This document shows positions 45,179-52,756 of a DNA stretch of 64,000 nt, in pieces. Made by a program: the position numbers and the translations under genes. Position 1 is the first letter of the stretch. Each line of letters opens with the position of its first letter. The notes under the pieces were generated by a model. It was given only the letters and a program-made list of their open reading frames with translations, was not told where the DNA came from and ran no database searches. Source of the stretch: Duganella sp. CF517 (GTDB lineage Bacteria > Pseudomonadota > Gammaproteobacteria > Burkholderiales > Burkholderiaceae_D); assembly GCF_900110275.1 (NCBI RefSeq), contig NZ_FODC01000007.1, positions 124,001 through 188,000 on the forward strand. Reading direction: 5' to 3'.

Positions 45179-45273
45179 ACGTAGGGCGGATTGGCGGAGC
45201 GTAATCGGCCATCAAAGAGCCGCCGGCGGCCCATTGATGGCCGATGACGGCGCGCCGCTGATCCGCCCTACGT
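45179..45273. repeat. nested palindromic repeat (REPIN-like)
   Basis: Outer arms ACGTAGGGCGGAT (45179-45191) and ATCCGCCCTACGT (45261-45273) are perfect inverted repeats; inner arms CGGCCATCAA (45206-45215) and TTGATGGCCG (45234-45243) likewise; the centre GCCGCCGGCGGC (45219-45230) is self-complementary. The whole would fold into one long hairpin. I recall this GTAGGGCGGAT family as common between genes in Oxalobacteraceae. It may stabilise or end the GH1 mRNA upstream of the MFS gene. Confidence 0.85.
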
Positions 45274-45283
45274 GATTACGCCT

Positions 45284-46624
45284 TTACGCGGCGTGCGCGG
45301 CCTGCTCCGCGCGCTGCTGGACCAGGTAATCGCGGTACCACAGCGCGCTGTGCTTCAGGGTGCGCTTCTGCGTCGCGTAGTCGACATGGACGATGCCGAA
45401 ACGCTTGGCGTAGCCCGAGTTCCATTCGAAGTTATCCAGCAAACTCCAAAGGAAGTAGCCTTGCACGTTCACGCCTTGCAGGCGGGCGTCGTTGAGGGCC
45501 TTCAGGTGGCGCAGCACGAAATCGATGCGCGCCTCGTCCGGCACTTCGCCGTTGACGACGGTGTCCGGATTGGCCATGCCGTTCTCGGTGATGTAGATCG
45601 GCGGCAGCTCGTATTCGTCGTGGAGCTTGAGCAGCAGTTCGGTCAAGCCGTCCGGGTAGATCTCCCAGCCCATGTCGGTCTTGCCCAGTTTCGCTTCCGG
45701 CTGGCGCGGCGGCACTTCGGCGCTGCAGTAGGAGCGGAAGTAGTAGTTCACGCCCAGGAAGTCGATGCGGTGCTGGATGTCCTTGAAGTCGTTGGCGTGG
45801 ATCTCCGGACCGTTTTCGCCGTAGACGTCCAGCGCCAGCTGCGGGTACTTGCCCTTGAAGATGGGGTCCATGAACCACTGCACCGAGCGGGCGTATTCGA
45901 ATTCGGCCATCGCGATGTCGGCCGCGCTGTCGGTGGCCGGGTCGGCGGTCCACTGATTGAGCACGATGCCCAGTTTGGCCGAGCTGCCGACCGCGCGCAT
46001 CGCCTGCATCGCCAGTCCGTGCGACAGCAGCAGGTGGTGCGAGACCTGCACCGATTTTTTCAGGTCGGTCACGCCCGGCGCGAACTGCGAATTGCCATAG
46101 CCCAGGTTGGCCGTGCACCATGGCTCGTTGTGGGTCGCAATCGTTTTCAGGCGGTTGCCGAAGCGGCGCGCCACTTCGGCCGCGTAGTCGGCGAAGCGGT
46201 AGGCGGTGTCGCGATTGAGCCAGCCGCCTTCGTCCTCCAGGCCTTGCGGCAGGTCCCAATGGTACAGGGTCAGGTGGGCGTCGATGCCCTTGCTTTCCAG
46301 TTCCGCCAGCAGGCGGTCGTAAAACGCGAAGCCGGCTTCGTTCCATGCGCCTTTGCCGGTCGGCTGCACGCGCGACCAGGCCATCGAGAAGCGGTAGGCG
46401 TCCACGCCCAGGCCGGCCATGATGGCCACGTCTTCCGGGTAGCGGTTGTAGTGGTCGCAGGCGACGTCGCCGTTGGTGCCGTCGATGATCTTGCCGGGGG
46501 TGTGGCTGAAGGTATCCCAGATCGACGGGCCTTTGCCGTCGGCGCTGGCGCCGCCTTCGATCTGGAAGGCGCTGGTGGCGATGCCCCAGGTAAACGAAGG
46601 TGGGAATTGCGTGAAATCGGTCAT
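45284..46624 (-). CDS. GH1 family beta-glucosidase
   Basis: A 446-residue cytoplasmic enzyme. N-terminal FTWGIATSAFQIEGGASADG, acid/base Glu in TIATHNEPWC, and nucleophile Glu in IYITENGMANPD are the two GH1 signatures; GYFLWSLLDNFEWNSGY near the end is also diagnostic. It splits beta-glucosides such as cellobiose. Probably forms a unit with the downstream MFS gene (189 bp gap with a REPIN). A LacI-type operator lies 53 bp before the start codon. Confidence 0.95.
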   Translation of the reverse strand: MTDFTQFPPSFTWGIATSAFQIEGGASADGKGPSIWDTFSHTPGKIIDGTNGDVACDHYNRYPEDVAIMAGLGVDAYRFSMAWSRVQPTGKGAWNEAGFAFYDRLLAELESKGIDAHLTLYHWDLPQGLEDEGGWLNRDTAYRFADYAAEVARRFGNRLKTIATHNEPWCTANLGYGNSQFAPGVTDLKKSVQVSHHLLLSHGLAMQAMRAVGSSAKLGIVLNQWTADPATDSAADIAMAEFEYARSVQWFMDPIFKGKYPQLALDVYGENGPEIHANDFKDIQHRIDFLGVNYYFRSYCSAEVPPRQPEAKLGKTDMGWEIYPDGLTELLLKLHDEYELPPIYITENGMANPDTVVNGEVPDEARIDFVLRHLKALNDARLQGVNVQGYFLWSLLDNFEWNSGYAKRFGIVHVDYATQKRTLKHSALWYRDYLVQQRAEQAAHAA

Positions 46625-46676
46625 TTTTGTCGTTCTAGCAGGTTAAACACGGGGCGGGGAGGGCATTATGACGTTT

Positions 46677-46688
46677 GAAAACGATTTC
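46677..46688. promoter_or_regulatory. LacI-type operator upstream of the beta-glucosidase
   Basis: GAAAACGATTTC, identical to the second site of the array at 36421. On the minus strand it falls between a weak -35 and a CATAAT -10 (near 46667), where binding would block initiation. No lacI-family gene is in the window. Confidence 0.6.
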
Positions 46689-46771
46689 ACGCCTCTTTTC
46701 ACGATTAGACCTCAAGTCCTTGTGGGTGTCAATCTTTTGCTGACGCGGCGCCCGGGGCAGGGGGGCGACAC

Positions 46772-46780
46772 TGATATAAT
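46772..46780 (+). promoter_or_regulatory. extended -10 promoter of trmB
   Basis: TGATATAAT, i.e. TGn plus a perfect TATAAT at 46775-46780, 41 bp before the trmB ATG. The -35 region is poor, as common with extended -10 promoters. Confidence 0.55.
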
Positions 46781-46820
46781 GCTGCCTCATTATTTATCAG
46801 CTCATCCACCAGCTTCCATC

Positions 46821-47540
46821 ATGTCTTCCGAAACCCCTAAAGACGGCCCGGCGCGGCCGATGCTCTACGACCCGACCGAACACCGCATCCGCAGCTTCGT
46901 CACCCGCGCCGGCCGCCTGTCGACCGCGCAGGCGCGCGCGCTGGAGGAGCAGGGGCCGAAGTTCATGATCGGCTACACCAAGGCGCCGCTCGACTACGAG
47001 CAGGCGTTCGGCCGCAAGGCGCCGGTGGTGCTGGAAATCGGCTTCGGCATGGGCGGCACCACCGCGCACATCGCCGCCGCGATGCCGGAGAAGGATTTCA
47101 TCGGCGTCGAAGTGCACACGCCCGGCGTGGGCAGCCTGCTCAAGCTGATCGACGAACAGGGCCTGACCAATCTGAAGGCCATCCAGCACGACGCGGTCGA
47201 GGTGCTGAACCAGATGATCCCGGACGGCTCGCTGCACGGCGTGCACATCTTCTTCCCGGACCCGTGGCACAAGGCGCGCCACAACAAGCGCCGCCTGATC
47301 CAGGCGCCGTTCGTCCAGCTGCTGGTGCAAAAGCTGGCCGTGGGCGGCTACCTGCACTGCGCGACCGACTGGGAAGACTACGCGGTGCAGATGCTGGAAG
47401 TGCTGGGCGCCGAAGCGGGCCTGCAAAACACCGCCGACGGCTACGCGCCGCAACCGGCCTACCGTCCGCTGACCAAGTTTGAAAACCGCGGCCTGAAACT
47501 GGGCCACGGCGTGTGGGATCTGGTCTTCACCAAAAAGTAG
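46821..47540 (+). CDS. trmB: tRNA (guanine-N7-)-methyltransferase
   Basis: A 239-residue SAM methylase that makes m7G46 in tRNAs. Motifs: VLEIGFGMGGTTAHIA (SAM site), IGVEVHTPGVGSLL, IFFPDPWHKARHNKRRL with the FPDPW signature, and a C-terminal TKFENRGLKLGHGVWDL. Start at 46821; the frame is open further upstream without family similarity. Convergent with the next gene (0 bp gap). Confidence 0.95.
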   Translation: MSSETPKDGPARPMLYDPTEHRIRSFVTRAGRLSTAQARALEEQGPKFMIGYTKAPLDYEQAFGRKAPVVLEIGFGMGGTTAHIAAAMPEKDFIGVEVHTPGVGSLLKLIDEQGLTNLKAIQHDAVEVLNQMIPDGSLHGVHIFFPDPWHKARHNKRRLIQAPFVQLLVQKLAVGGYLHCATDWEDYAVQMLEVLGAEAGLQNTADGYAPQPAYRPLTKFENRGLKLGHGVWDLVFTKK

Positions 47541-47942
47541 TTATTTGGCTTGCCGGGCCAGCGCCGCGTTGAAGCGCTCGATCACATCGTCCGGCACCAC
47601 CTTGCTGCACCAGAGGCGGCGCTCGGACGTATCGCGATAGATCACGTCCGAGAATTTGCCCTTGTCGTCGCGGCCGGGTAGCTCGACCCAGCTCATCATG
47701 CAGGCCGGCTCGCGGTTTTCCTTCAGTAGTACCAGCTGCTGCTTGGCCGGCGTTGGGCGGATTTCGTAGGCGATGCCGGCGGCGTCGAGGGCCTCGGTCA
47801 CCGGCCTGGCCGCTTCCCCGGCCAACCGGCCCTGCGGCGTGGTGTAGTGCACCCCCGCCCGTTCGCTGTAATGCACGGTCAAGGTCTGGCCGGCGGCCGC
47901 GCCGCCCGCCATCGCCAATACCAGTGTGGCCAGCGACTTCAT
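47541..47942 (-). CDS. short periplasmic solute-binding-like protein
   Basis: A 133-residue secreted protein (signal peptide ending AAAGQT). The body LTVHYSERAGVHYTTPQGRL, EIRPTPAKQQLVLLKENREP, CMMSWVELPGRDDKGKFSD matches the first lobe of amino-acid-type binding proteins, then jumps to WCSKVVPDDVIERFNAAL, which looks like the usual C-terminus. About 100 central residues of a normal 240-residue protein are missing, so either an internal deletion or a reduced family. Its ATG shares a base with the stop of the upstream HIRAN-like gene. Confidence 0.65.
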   Translation of the reverse strand: MKSLATLVLAMAGGAAAGQTLTVHYSERAGVHYTTPQGRLAGEAARPVTEALDAAGIAYEIRPTPAKQQLVLLKENREPACMMSWVELPGRDDKGKFSDVIYRDTSERRLWCSKVVPDDVIERFNAALARQAK

Positions 47943-48460
47943 CACGCCTCCAGCGTCTCCATATCCAGCACCACCACATACGCCAGGCGGCTGTTCTTCC
48001 ACACGCCGCCGCCGCGCACCTGCGCGTCGCAGGTGGTGATCCGGTCGGCGACTTCCTCGCGTTTCAGGTTGGCGCGGAAGGCCAGCGAGGCTTTGCGCGA
48101 CAGGTAGCCGGCCATGCGGCCGTCGAGGAACACGGCGACGGCGGCGCTTTCGTACGGATTGGCGTCGTCCGGCACCAAGGTGGCCAGATACGGCACCCTG
48201 GCCGGCTGGTCGCCATGGTCGCCGGCCAGCTCCTTGAGCGTGTTCTGGTAGCGTGACTCGTTGACCACTTCGACCAGGAAGCGGCCATCGTCGGACCAGT
48301 GGAGCGCCGCCGGCGTATCCGGCGTCTCCGGCAGTGTCGGCTCGTACGGGGTGGCCGGGCGCGGTGGCAGCACCATCGGCTTGGCGGGATTGGTCTTGAT
48401 GATCGCGTAGACCACCAGCGCGGTGGCGACGATGATCAACAGGGAGATGGCGAATTGCAT
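47942..48460 (-). CDS. membrane-anchored HIRAN-like domain protein
   Basis: A 172-residue protein. An N-terminal membrane helix (MQFAISLLIIVATALVVYAI) is followed by a Pro-rich linker and a domain with FLVEVVNESRYQNTL, YLATLVPDDANPYESAAVAV and RMAGYLSRKASLAFRANL. The order VvGEs-Yq...L-pE-dNpyD-AV-V-i-g...vGYL is that of HIRAN domains, which bind DNA ends in helicases; here it is alone. ATG 48460 preferred to an in-frame TTG at 48475. It overlaps the next gene by one base. Confidence 0.65.
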   Translation of the reverse strand: MQFAISLLIIVATALVVYAIIKTNPAKPMVLPPRPATPYEPTLPETPDTPAALHWSDDGRFLVEVVNESRYQNTLKELAGDHGDQPARVPYLATLVPDDANPYESAAVAVFLDGRMAGYLSRKASLAFRANLKREEVADRITTCDAQVRGGGVWKNSRLAYVVVLDMETLEA

Positions 48461-48499
48461 GGCGGGTCTGTTCAAGTGCTGGCGTGTGAGGCCGACATC

Positions 48500-50296
48500 T
48501 TAACGCATGCCCTTGGCCTGATACACAATTTTGCCCCCGACGACAGTCTGCAGCACCTTGATGTTGGCGATGTCCTGGGCCGGGATCGTGAAGAAATTCC
48601 GGTCCAGCACGATCATGTCGGCCAGCTTGCCCACTTCCAGGGAGCCGGTCAGCGCCTCCTGGCGCAAGGTGTAGGCCGCGTTGAGGGTGATGGCGCGCAG
48701 CGCGGCCTCGCGCGTCAGGCCGGGTTGCTTGCCCAGCCGGCCGGCGTATTCCTTGCCGGCGTCCGGGGCGGCGGTGCGGGTCACGCCCACCTTGAGCGCG
48801 AACCATTCGTCCAGCGGATCGACCGGCCAGTCGCTGCCATAGGCGATGCGGGCGCCGGCGTCGAGCAGCAGCGCCTGCGGCTCGACGGTGGCGTAGCGCG
48901 CCGGCCCCATATAGTCCTTCAATGCGCCGACGGTGTCGGGCGCCGGTTTGGCCCATTGGAACGACAGCACCGGCGTCACATCGAGCTTGGCGAAGCGCGG
49001 ATAGTCGGCCGGGTCGACGATTTCATCGTGCGCCAGCGCCGGACGCACGTCCTTGCCGGCGGGCGTCGAGCGCAGGTACTCGATCGCGTCCAGCGTCTCG
49101 CGCACGGCGCGGTCGCCGTCGACGTGGATGTGCGGATCGATCTTGGCGTTGGCCAGTTCCGTCAGCGTGGTCCTCAGCGCCTCCTGGGTGAAGTAGCTCG
49201 CCGGTCCGTTGCTGGCGCCGGGCTGCCAGTCCGGTTTGGCGGCGGTGCCCTTGTTGACCAGGTACGGCTCCAGCATGGCGCCGGTGAAGGCGGGCGCCGA
49301 GATCACGCCGTCCATGAACAGTTTGGCGTGGCGCACCTGCAGCGATGGCGCGACCGCTGTCGGGCCCTGGTCGAACTGCTTTTGCTGCTTGAGCAGCTCG
49401 GCGACGGCGCTTTGCGGCGTGGCGCCCTTGTCCAGATCGACCAGCACCGCGAAGTGGGCGCGCGCCGTCAGCTTGCCCTGCTTGTGCAGGTCGGTGAAGG
49501 CGGTCATCGTTTCCGGATCGGTGTAGGCGTCGAGGAAGGAGGTGATGCCCTGCTGGCGCATCGCCGCCAGCGCGGCGGTGGACGCGGCCAGGTTCTCCGC
49601 CACCGTCAGCGGCGGCAGCAAATTCATCGCCATGTCCTGGGCGGCGTCCTCCAGCAGCCCGGTGGCGTTGCCGCCGGCGTCGCGGGTGATTTTTCCGCCG
49701 GCCGGATCCTTGGTCTCGCGCGTGATGCCGGCCAGTTTGATCGCCTTGGAATTGAGCTGCACGGAGTGGCCGAACGACGAGCGAACCAGCACCGGGCGGT
49801 CGGTTTTCAGCGCGTCCAAGGTGGCGGCGGTGGTTTCCACGCCTTCCGGCAGCATCCCTTGCTGGAACCAATTGACCACCACCAGCCAGCGCTCGGGGCC
49901 CGAGGGTTTGCCACTGAGCTTGTCCTTGTCGATGCAGGCCTGGATGCGCGACTGGAACTGGGCGACCGTCAGCGCTTGATAATCGAGGCTGCAATTGAGC
50001 AGGCGGCTGCCGCCCGATTGCGGATGCATATGGCCGTCGACCAGTCCGGGCATCAGCATGCGCCCTTTCAGGTCGACGACTTTGGTGGCCTTGCCGGTCA
50101 GCGGCTGGAGGCCGGCGTTGTCGCCGACGTAGACGATGCGGCCGGCGCGCACTGCCAGCGCCTGTTGCACGCTGTCCTTGGCGTCCACGGTGTAGATGTA
50201 GCCGTTGCGGTAGACGGTATCGGCGGGTGGTGCGGCGGCGTGCGCTGAAACAGCGGCCAGTAAAGTCAGTCCTGCGAAATAAGCCCTGCTGGTCAT
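48500..50296 (-). CDS. secreted amidohydrolase (YtcJ-like)
   Basis: A 598-residue metal-dependent hydrolase with a signal peptide (about 1-21, AHAAAPP). It has the metal-binding HxH in MPGLVDGHMHPQSGG, the later His in DPHIHVDGDRAVRE, and RIAYGSDWPVDPLDEW with the conserved Asp. The C-terminal ADMIVLDRNFFTIPAQDI is typical of the amidohydrolase_3/YtcJ group. Substrate unknown. The EamA gene lies 13 nt upstream on the same strand. Confidence 0.87.
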   Translation of the reverse strand: MTSRAYFAGLTLLAAVSAHAAAPPADTVYRNGYIYTVDAKDSVQQALAVRAGRIVYVGDNAGLQPLTGKATKVVDLKGRMLMPGLVDGHMHPQSGGSRLLNCSLDYQALTVAQFQSRIQACIDKDKLSGKPSGPERWLVVVNWFQQGMLPEGVETTAATLDALKTDRPVLVRSSFGHSVQLNSKAIKLAGITRETKDPAGGKITRDAGGNATGLLEDAAQDMAMNLLPPLTVAENLAASTAALAAMRQQGITSFLDAYTDPETMTAFTDLHKQGKLTARAHFAVLVDLDKGATPQSAVAELLKQQKQFDQGPTAVAPSLQVRHAKLFMDGVISAPAFTGAMLEPYLVNKGTAAKPDWQPGASNGPASYFTQEALRTTLTELANAKIDPHIHVDGDRAVRETLDAIEYLRSTPAGKDVRPALAHDEIVDPADYPRFAKLDVTPVLSFQWAKPAPDTVGALKDYMGPARYATVEPQALLLDAGARIAYGSDWPVDPLDEWFALKVGVTRTAAPDAGKEYAGRLGKQPGLTREAALRAITLNAAYTLRQEALTGSLEVGKLADMIVLDRNFFTIPAQDIANIKVLQTVVGGKIVYQAKGMR

Positions 50297-50308
50297 GCGT
50301 CCCCCGGG

Positions 50309-51205
50309 TTATGCGGCCTCCATTGGTTTGGTGCGCGGCGCCAGCGGCAGAAACGCCAGCAGGTTCCCCGCCAACACCAGCGCCAGCCCGCTCAAGGCGA
50401 GCGGCGTCCAGTGGTAGCCTTCGTAAATGGTCGATATGGTCAGTGCCACGATGGGGAATAATACCGTGGAATAGGCCGCGCGGTCCGGTCCTATGCGCCC
50501 GACCAGCAGCAAATACGCGGTGAAGCCGATCACCGAGCCTGGAATGGCGAGGTACAGCAGCGCGCCCAGGTAGCGCGGCGACGGATCGAGCGCGAACGGC
50601 ATCCCCATCGCCAGTGCGGCCAGGCCCAGGGTGGTCGAGCCGATCAGCATGGCCCAGGTGTTGGTCAATGCCGGCGTCAGTCCCAGCGACTGCATGCGGC
50701 TCGACAGCAGGTTCCCGCACGAGAAGCACAAGGTGCCGGCCAGGGTCAGCGCGAGGCCGAACAGCACCTTGCTGTCGTTCCAGTGGCCGGCCATCTGCGG
50801 CGCGAACAGCAGCACGATGCCGCCCAGGCCGAGCAGGGCGCCCATCATCACCTGGCGGCGGATCGGCCGGCCGAGGAAGATGCGGCCGTTGATCGCGTTC
50901 CACAGCGGCGCGGTGGAGAACACCACCGCTTCCAGCCCGCTGGCGACCCACTGGCTGGCGTAGTAGAAGCACAGGAAGTTCAGGCAAAACAGCGCGATCC
51001 CCTGCGCGAACAGGTAGGGCCAGGCCTGGCGCGGCGGCCACCAGGGTTTGCGGGTGATCAGCAGGAAGGCCATCAGCACGGCTGCCGCCAGCCAGAAACG
51101 GTAGGCGATCGACACCGGCGCCGGCACCACGCCCAGTTGGAAGGTGATGGCGATCCAGGTGGTGCCCCAGATCAGGACAGTCAGCAAATAGAGGAAGATA
51201 TTCAT
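50309..51205 (-). CDS. EamA/DMT family transporter
   Basis: A 298-residue protein with ten predicted membrane helices in two EamA repeats. N-terminus MNIFLYLLTVLIWGTTWIAI and the second half GSVIGFTAYLLLVGRIGPDR-type segments are family hallmarks. Exports metabolites or amino acids. Probably co-transcribed with the amidohydrolase gene and divergent from an AraC-type regulator. Confidence 0.87.
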   Translation of the reverse strand: MNIFLYLLTVLIWGTTWIAITFQLGVVPAPVSIAYRFWLAAAVLMAFLLITRKPWWPPRQAWPYLFAQGIALFCLNFLCFYYASQWVASGLEAVVFSTAPLWNAINGRIFLGRPIRRQVMMGALLGLGGIVLLFAPQMAGHWNDSKVLFGLALTLAGTLCFSCGNLLSSRMQSLGLTPALTNTWAMLIGSTTLGLAALAMGMPFALDPSPRYLGALLYLAIPGSVIGFTAYLLLVGRIGPDRAAYSTVLFPIVALTISTIYEGYHWTPLALSGLALVLAGNLLAFLPLAPRTKPMEAA

Positions 51206-51309
51206 GCCGTCAGCATGCCGTAGCGGCGGGGCCGGCGGCTTGTCTGAAATTGCGCATTTCGCGGCGGCGGCGCGGCCGTGACGCGCGCCCGTGCTAGACT
51301 TTATCCATC

Positions 51310-52224
51310 ATGCCCGCACGTTCCCCTCTCAAATCGCCAGCTCCCGCGCCCGACGGGCTGATTTCGCACGCCGTGTTCCGGACCATGTCGGAAACCGACG
51401 CGCAGCTGGAGCGTTTCGCCTGGCTGGGCGACGATCTGGCCGTCGCCATCTGGCGGCGCGACACCGAGATCGCCGAGACCAGCTACAACAAGCCGGGTCA
51501 CCACACGCTGTCGTACTACATGGGCGGCGGCTATCGCACCGAGCGCGGCGAGCTGCCGGGGCTTTATGGCGCGCCGAAACGGCTTTGCACGCTGCCGGAC
51601 TGGCACGAATCGAGCTGGATGGTGCGCGGGCCGCTGCGCTTCTTGCACGTCTACTTTTTGCCCGAGCATTTCACGCGGCGCGCGGTGGTGGAGCTGGACC
51701 GCGAGCCGCGCGAGCTGACCCTGGCCGACCGCACCTATTTCGAGCATGAGCGCATCGGCGCCTTGTGCGCCGGACTGGCGCGGATGTCGTGGGAGGGGCC
51801 GGACGCGCGGCTGCGCGCCAACGAGGTGACGCACGAGACCCTGAGCCATCTGCTGCTGTCGCAATCGATGCCGGCGCCGGCGCAGCGGGTGCGCGGCGGG
51901 CTGGCGCCGGCGGTGCGGCGCCGTCTGGCCGACTACATCGAGGCGAATCTGGCGCGGCCAATGTCGCTGGCGACGTTGGCGCAGCTGGCGTGCATGTCGG
52001 AGTATCACCTGGCGCGCATGTTCAGGATTTCGTTCGGCATGCCGCCGTCGGCGTGGGTGGCGCAGCGGCGCATCGAGCACGCGCGGCGGTTGTTGAAAAC
52101 CACCAGCCAGCCCTTGCAGCAGATCGCCGACGCCTGCGGGTATGCGGATTTAAGCCATTTCAGCCACCGCTTCCGCGACAGCGTCGGCGCGCCGCCAAGC
52201 CGGTGGCGGAGCGTCGTGGCGTAG
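51310..52224 (+). CDS. AraC-family transcriptional regulator
   Basis: A 304-residue regulator. N-terminal ligand domain (about 25-180) with SYNKPGHHTLSYYMGGGYRT; C-terminal DNA-binding domain with MSLATLAQLACMSEYHLARM, FRISFGMPPSAWVAQRRIE and the AraC signature QQIADACGYADLSHFSHRF. Divergent from the EamA-amidohydrolase unit, which it may control (104 bp between starts). Confidence 0.87.
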   Translation: MPARSPLKSPAPAPDGLISHAVFRTMSETDAQLERFAWLGDDLAVAIWRRDTEIAETSYNKPGHHTLSYYMGGGYRTERGELPGLYGAPKRLCTLPDWHESSWMVRGPLRFLHVYFLPEHFTRRAVVELDREPRELTLADRTYFEHERIGALCAGLARMSWEGPDARLRANEVTHETLSHLLLSQSMPAPAQRVRGGLAPAVRRRLADYIEANLARPMSLATLAQLACMSEYHLARMFRISFGMPPSAWVAQRRIEHARRLLKTTSQPLQQIADACGYADLSHFSHRFRDSVGAPPSRWRSVVA

Positions 52225-52229
52225 GGAGG

Positions 52230-52754
52230 CTACCCGGGTTGCGCTGGCTTTTCCCACGAAAAGCCCGGCGCGTAAATGTGATAGCCGTCGAAATCGCCCT
52301 TGCCGATCGCCACCCCGCGGCTGCGCGCGATCGCGTACACCATGCTCAGGTGGAAATAGAAATTCGGCAGGATATATAAATTCAGGTATTCGTCGGCCGG
52401 CAGCGCCAGGTCGGCGAAGCCCGCGCGGTCGCGGCAGATGCGGTCCGCCGGTCCGTTGAATTGGGACGGCGGGATGTCGGCGATAAAACGCATCGTCTCG
52501 ACCACCTGCCACTGCAATCCGGCGAACGAGATCTCGTCGCCATCGAAGCTGACCACCGGCACCCCGGCCAGCGGGCAGCAGCCGCGCAGCGCGAAATTGG
52601 CGGTGGCCCGCACATGCTGCGCAAACGGCAGCATGTCCTCATGCAGGCGCGCCGCCAGCAGAGCGCCGCCGGCTTCACCGTCGGCCGCCTCGATCTTGCC
52701 CAACATCCCGCACAACTGCGCGAGCGAACGATGGAACATCGCCGACGGATGCAT
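52230..52754 (-). CDS. DUF1993 family protein
   Basis: A 174-residue soluble, mainly helical protein. It starts MHPSAMFHRSLAQLCGMLGK, and contains MLPFAQHVRATANFALRGCC and YILPNFYFHLSMVYAIARSR, which is the DUF1993 pattern (DinB-like four-helix bundle). It follows recQ by 2 nt on the same strand. Function unknown; DinB-like folds are often thiol-dependent, metal-binding enzymes. Confidence 0.8.
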   Translation of the reverse strand: MHPSAMFHRSLAQLCGMLGKIEAADGEAGGALLAARLHEDMLPFAQHVRATANFALRGCCPLAGVPVVSFDGDEISFAGLQWQVVETMRFIADIPPSQFNGPADRICRDRAGFADLALPADEYLNLYILPNFYFHLSMVYAIARSRGVAIGKGDFDGYHIYAPGFSWEKPAQPG

Positions 52755-52756
52755 GG

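Noticed and set aside
48922..50248. Plus-strand frames over the amidohydrolase
   Set aside because: Arg/Pro/Ala-rich shadows; the minus-strand frame has the HxH and Asp metal ligands.
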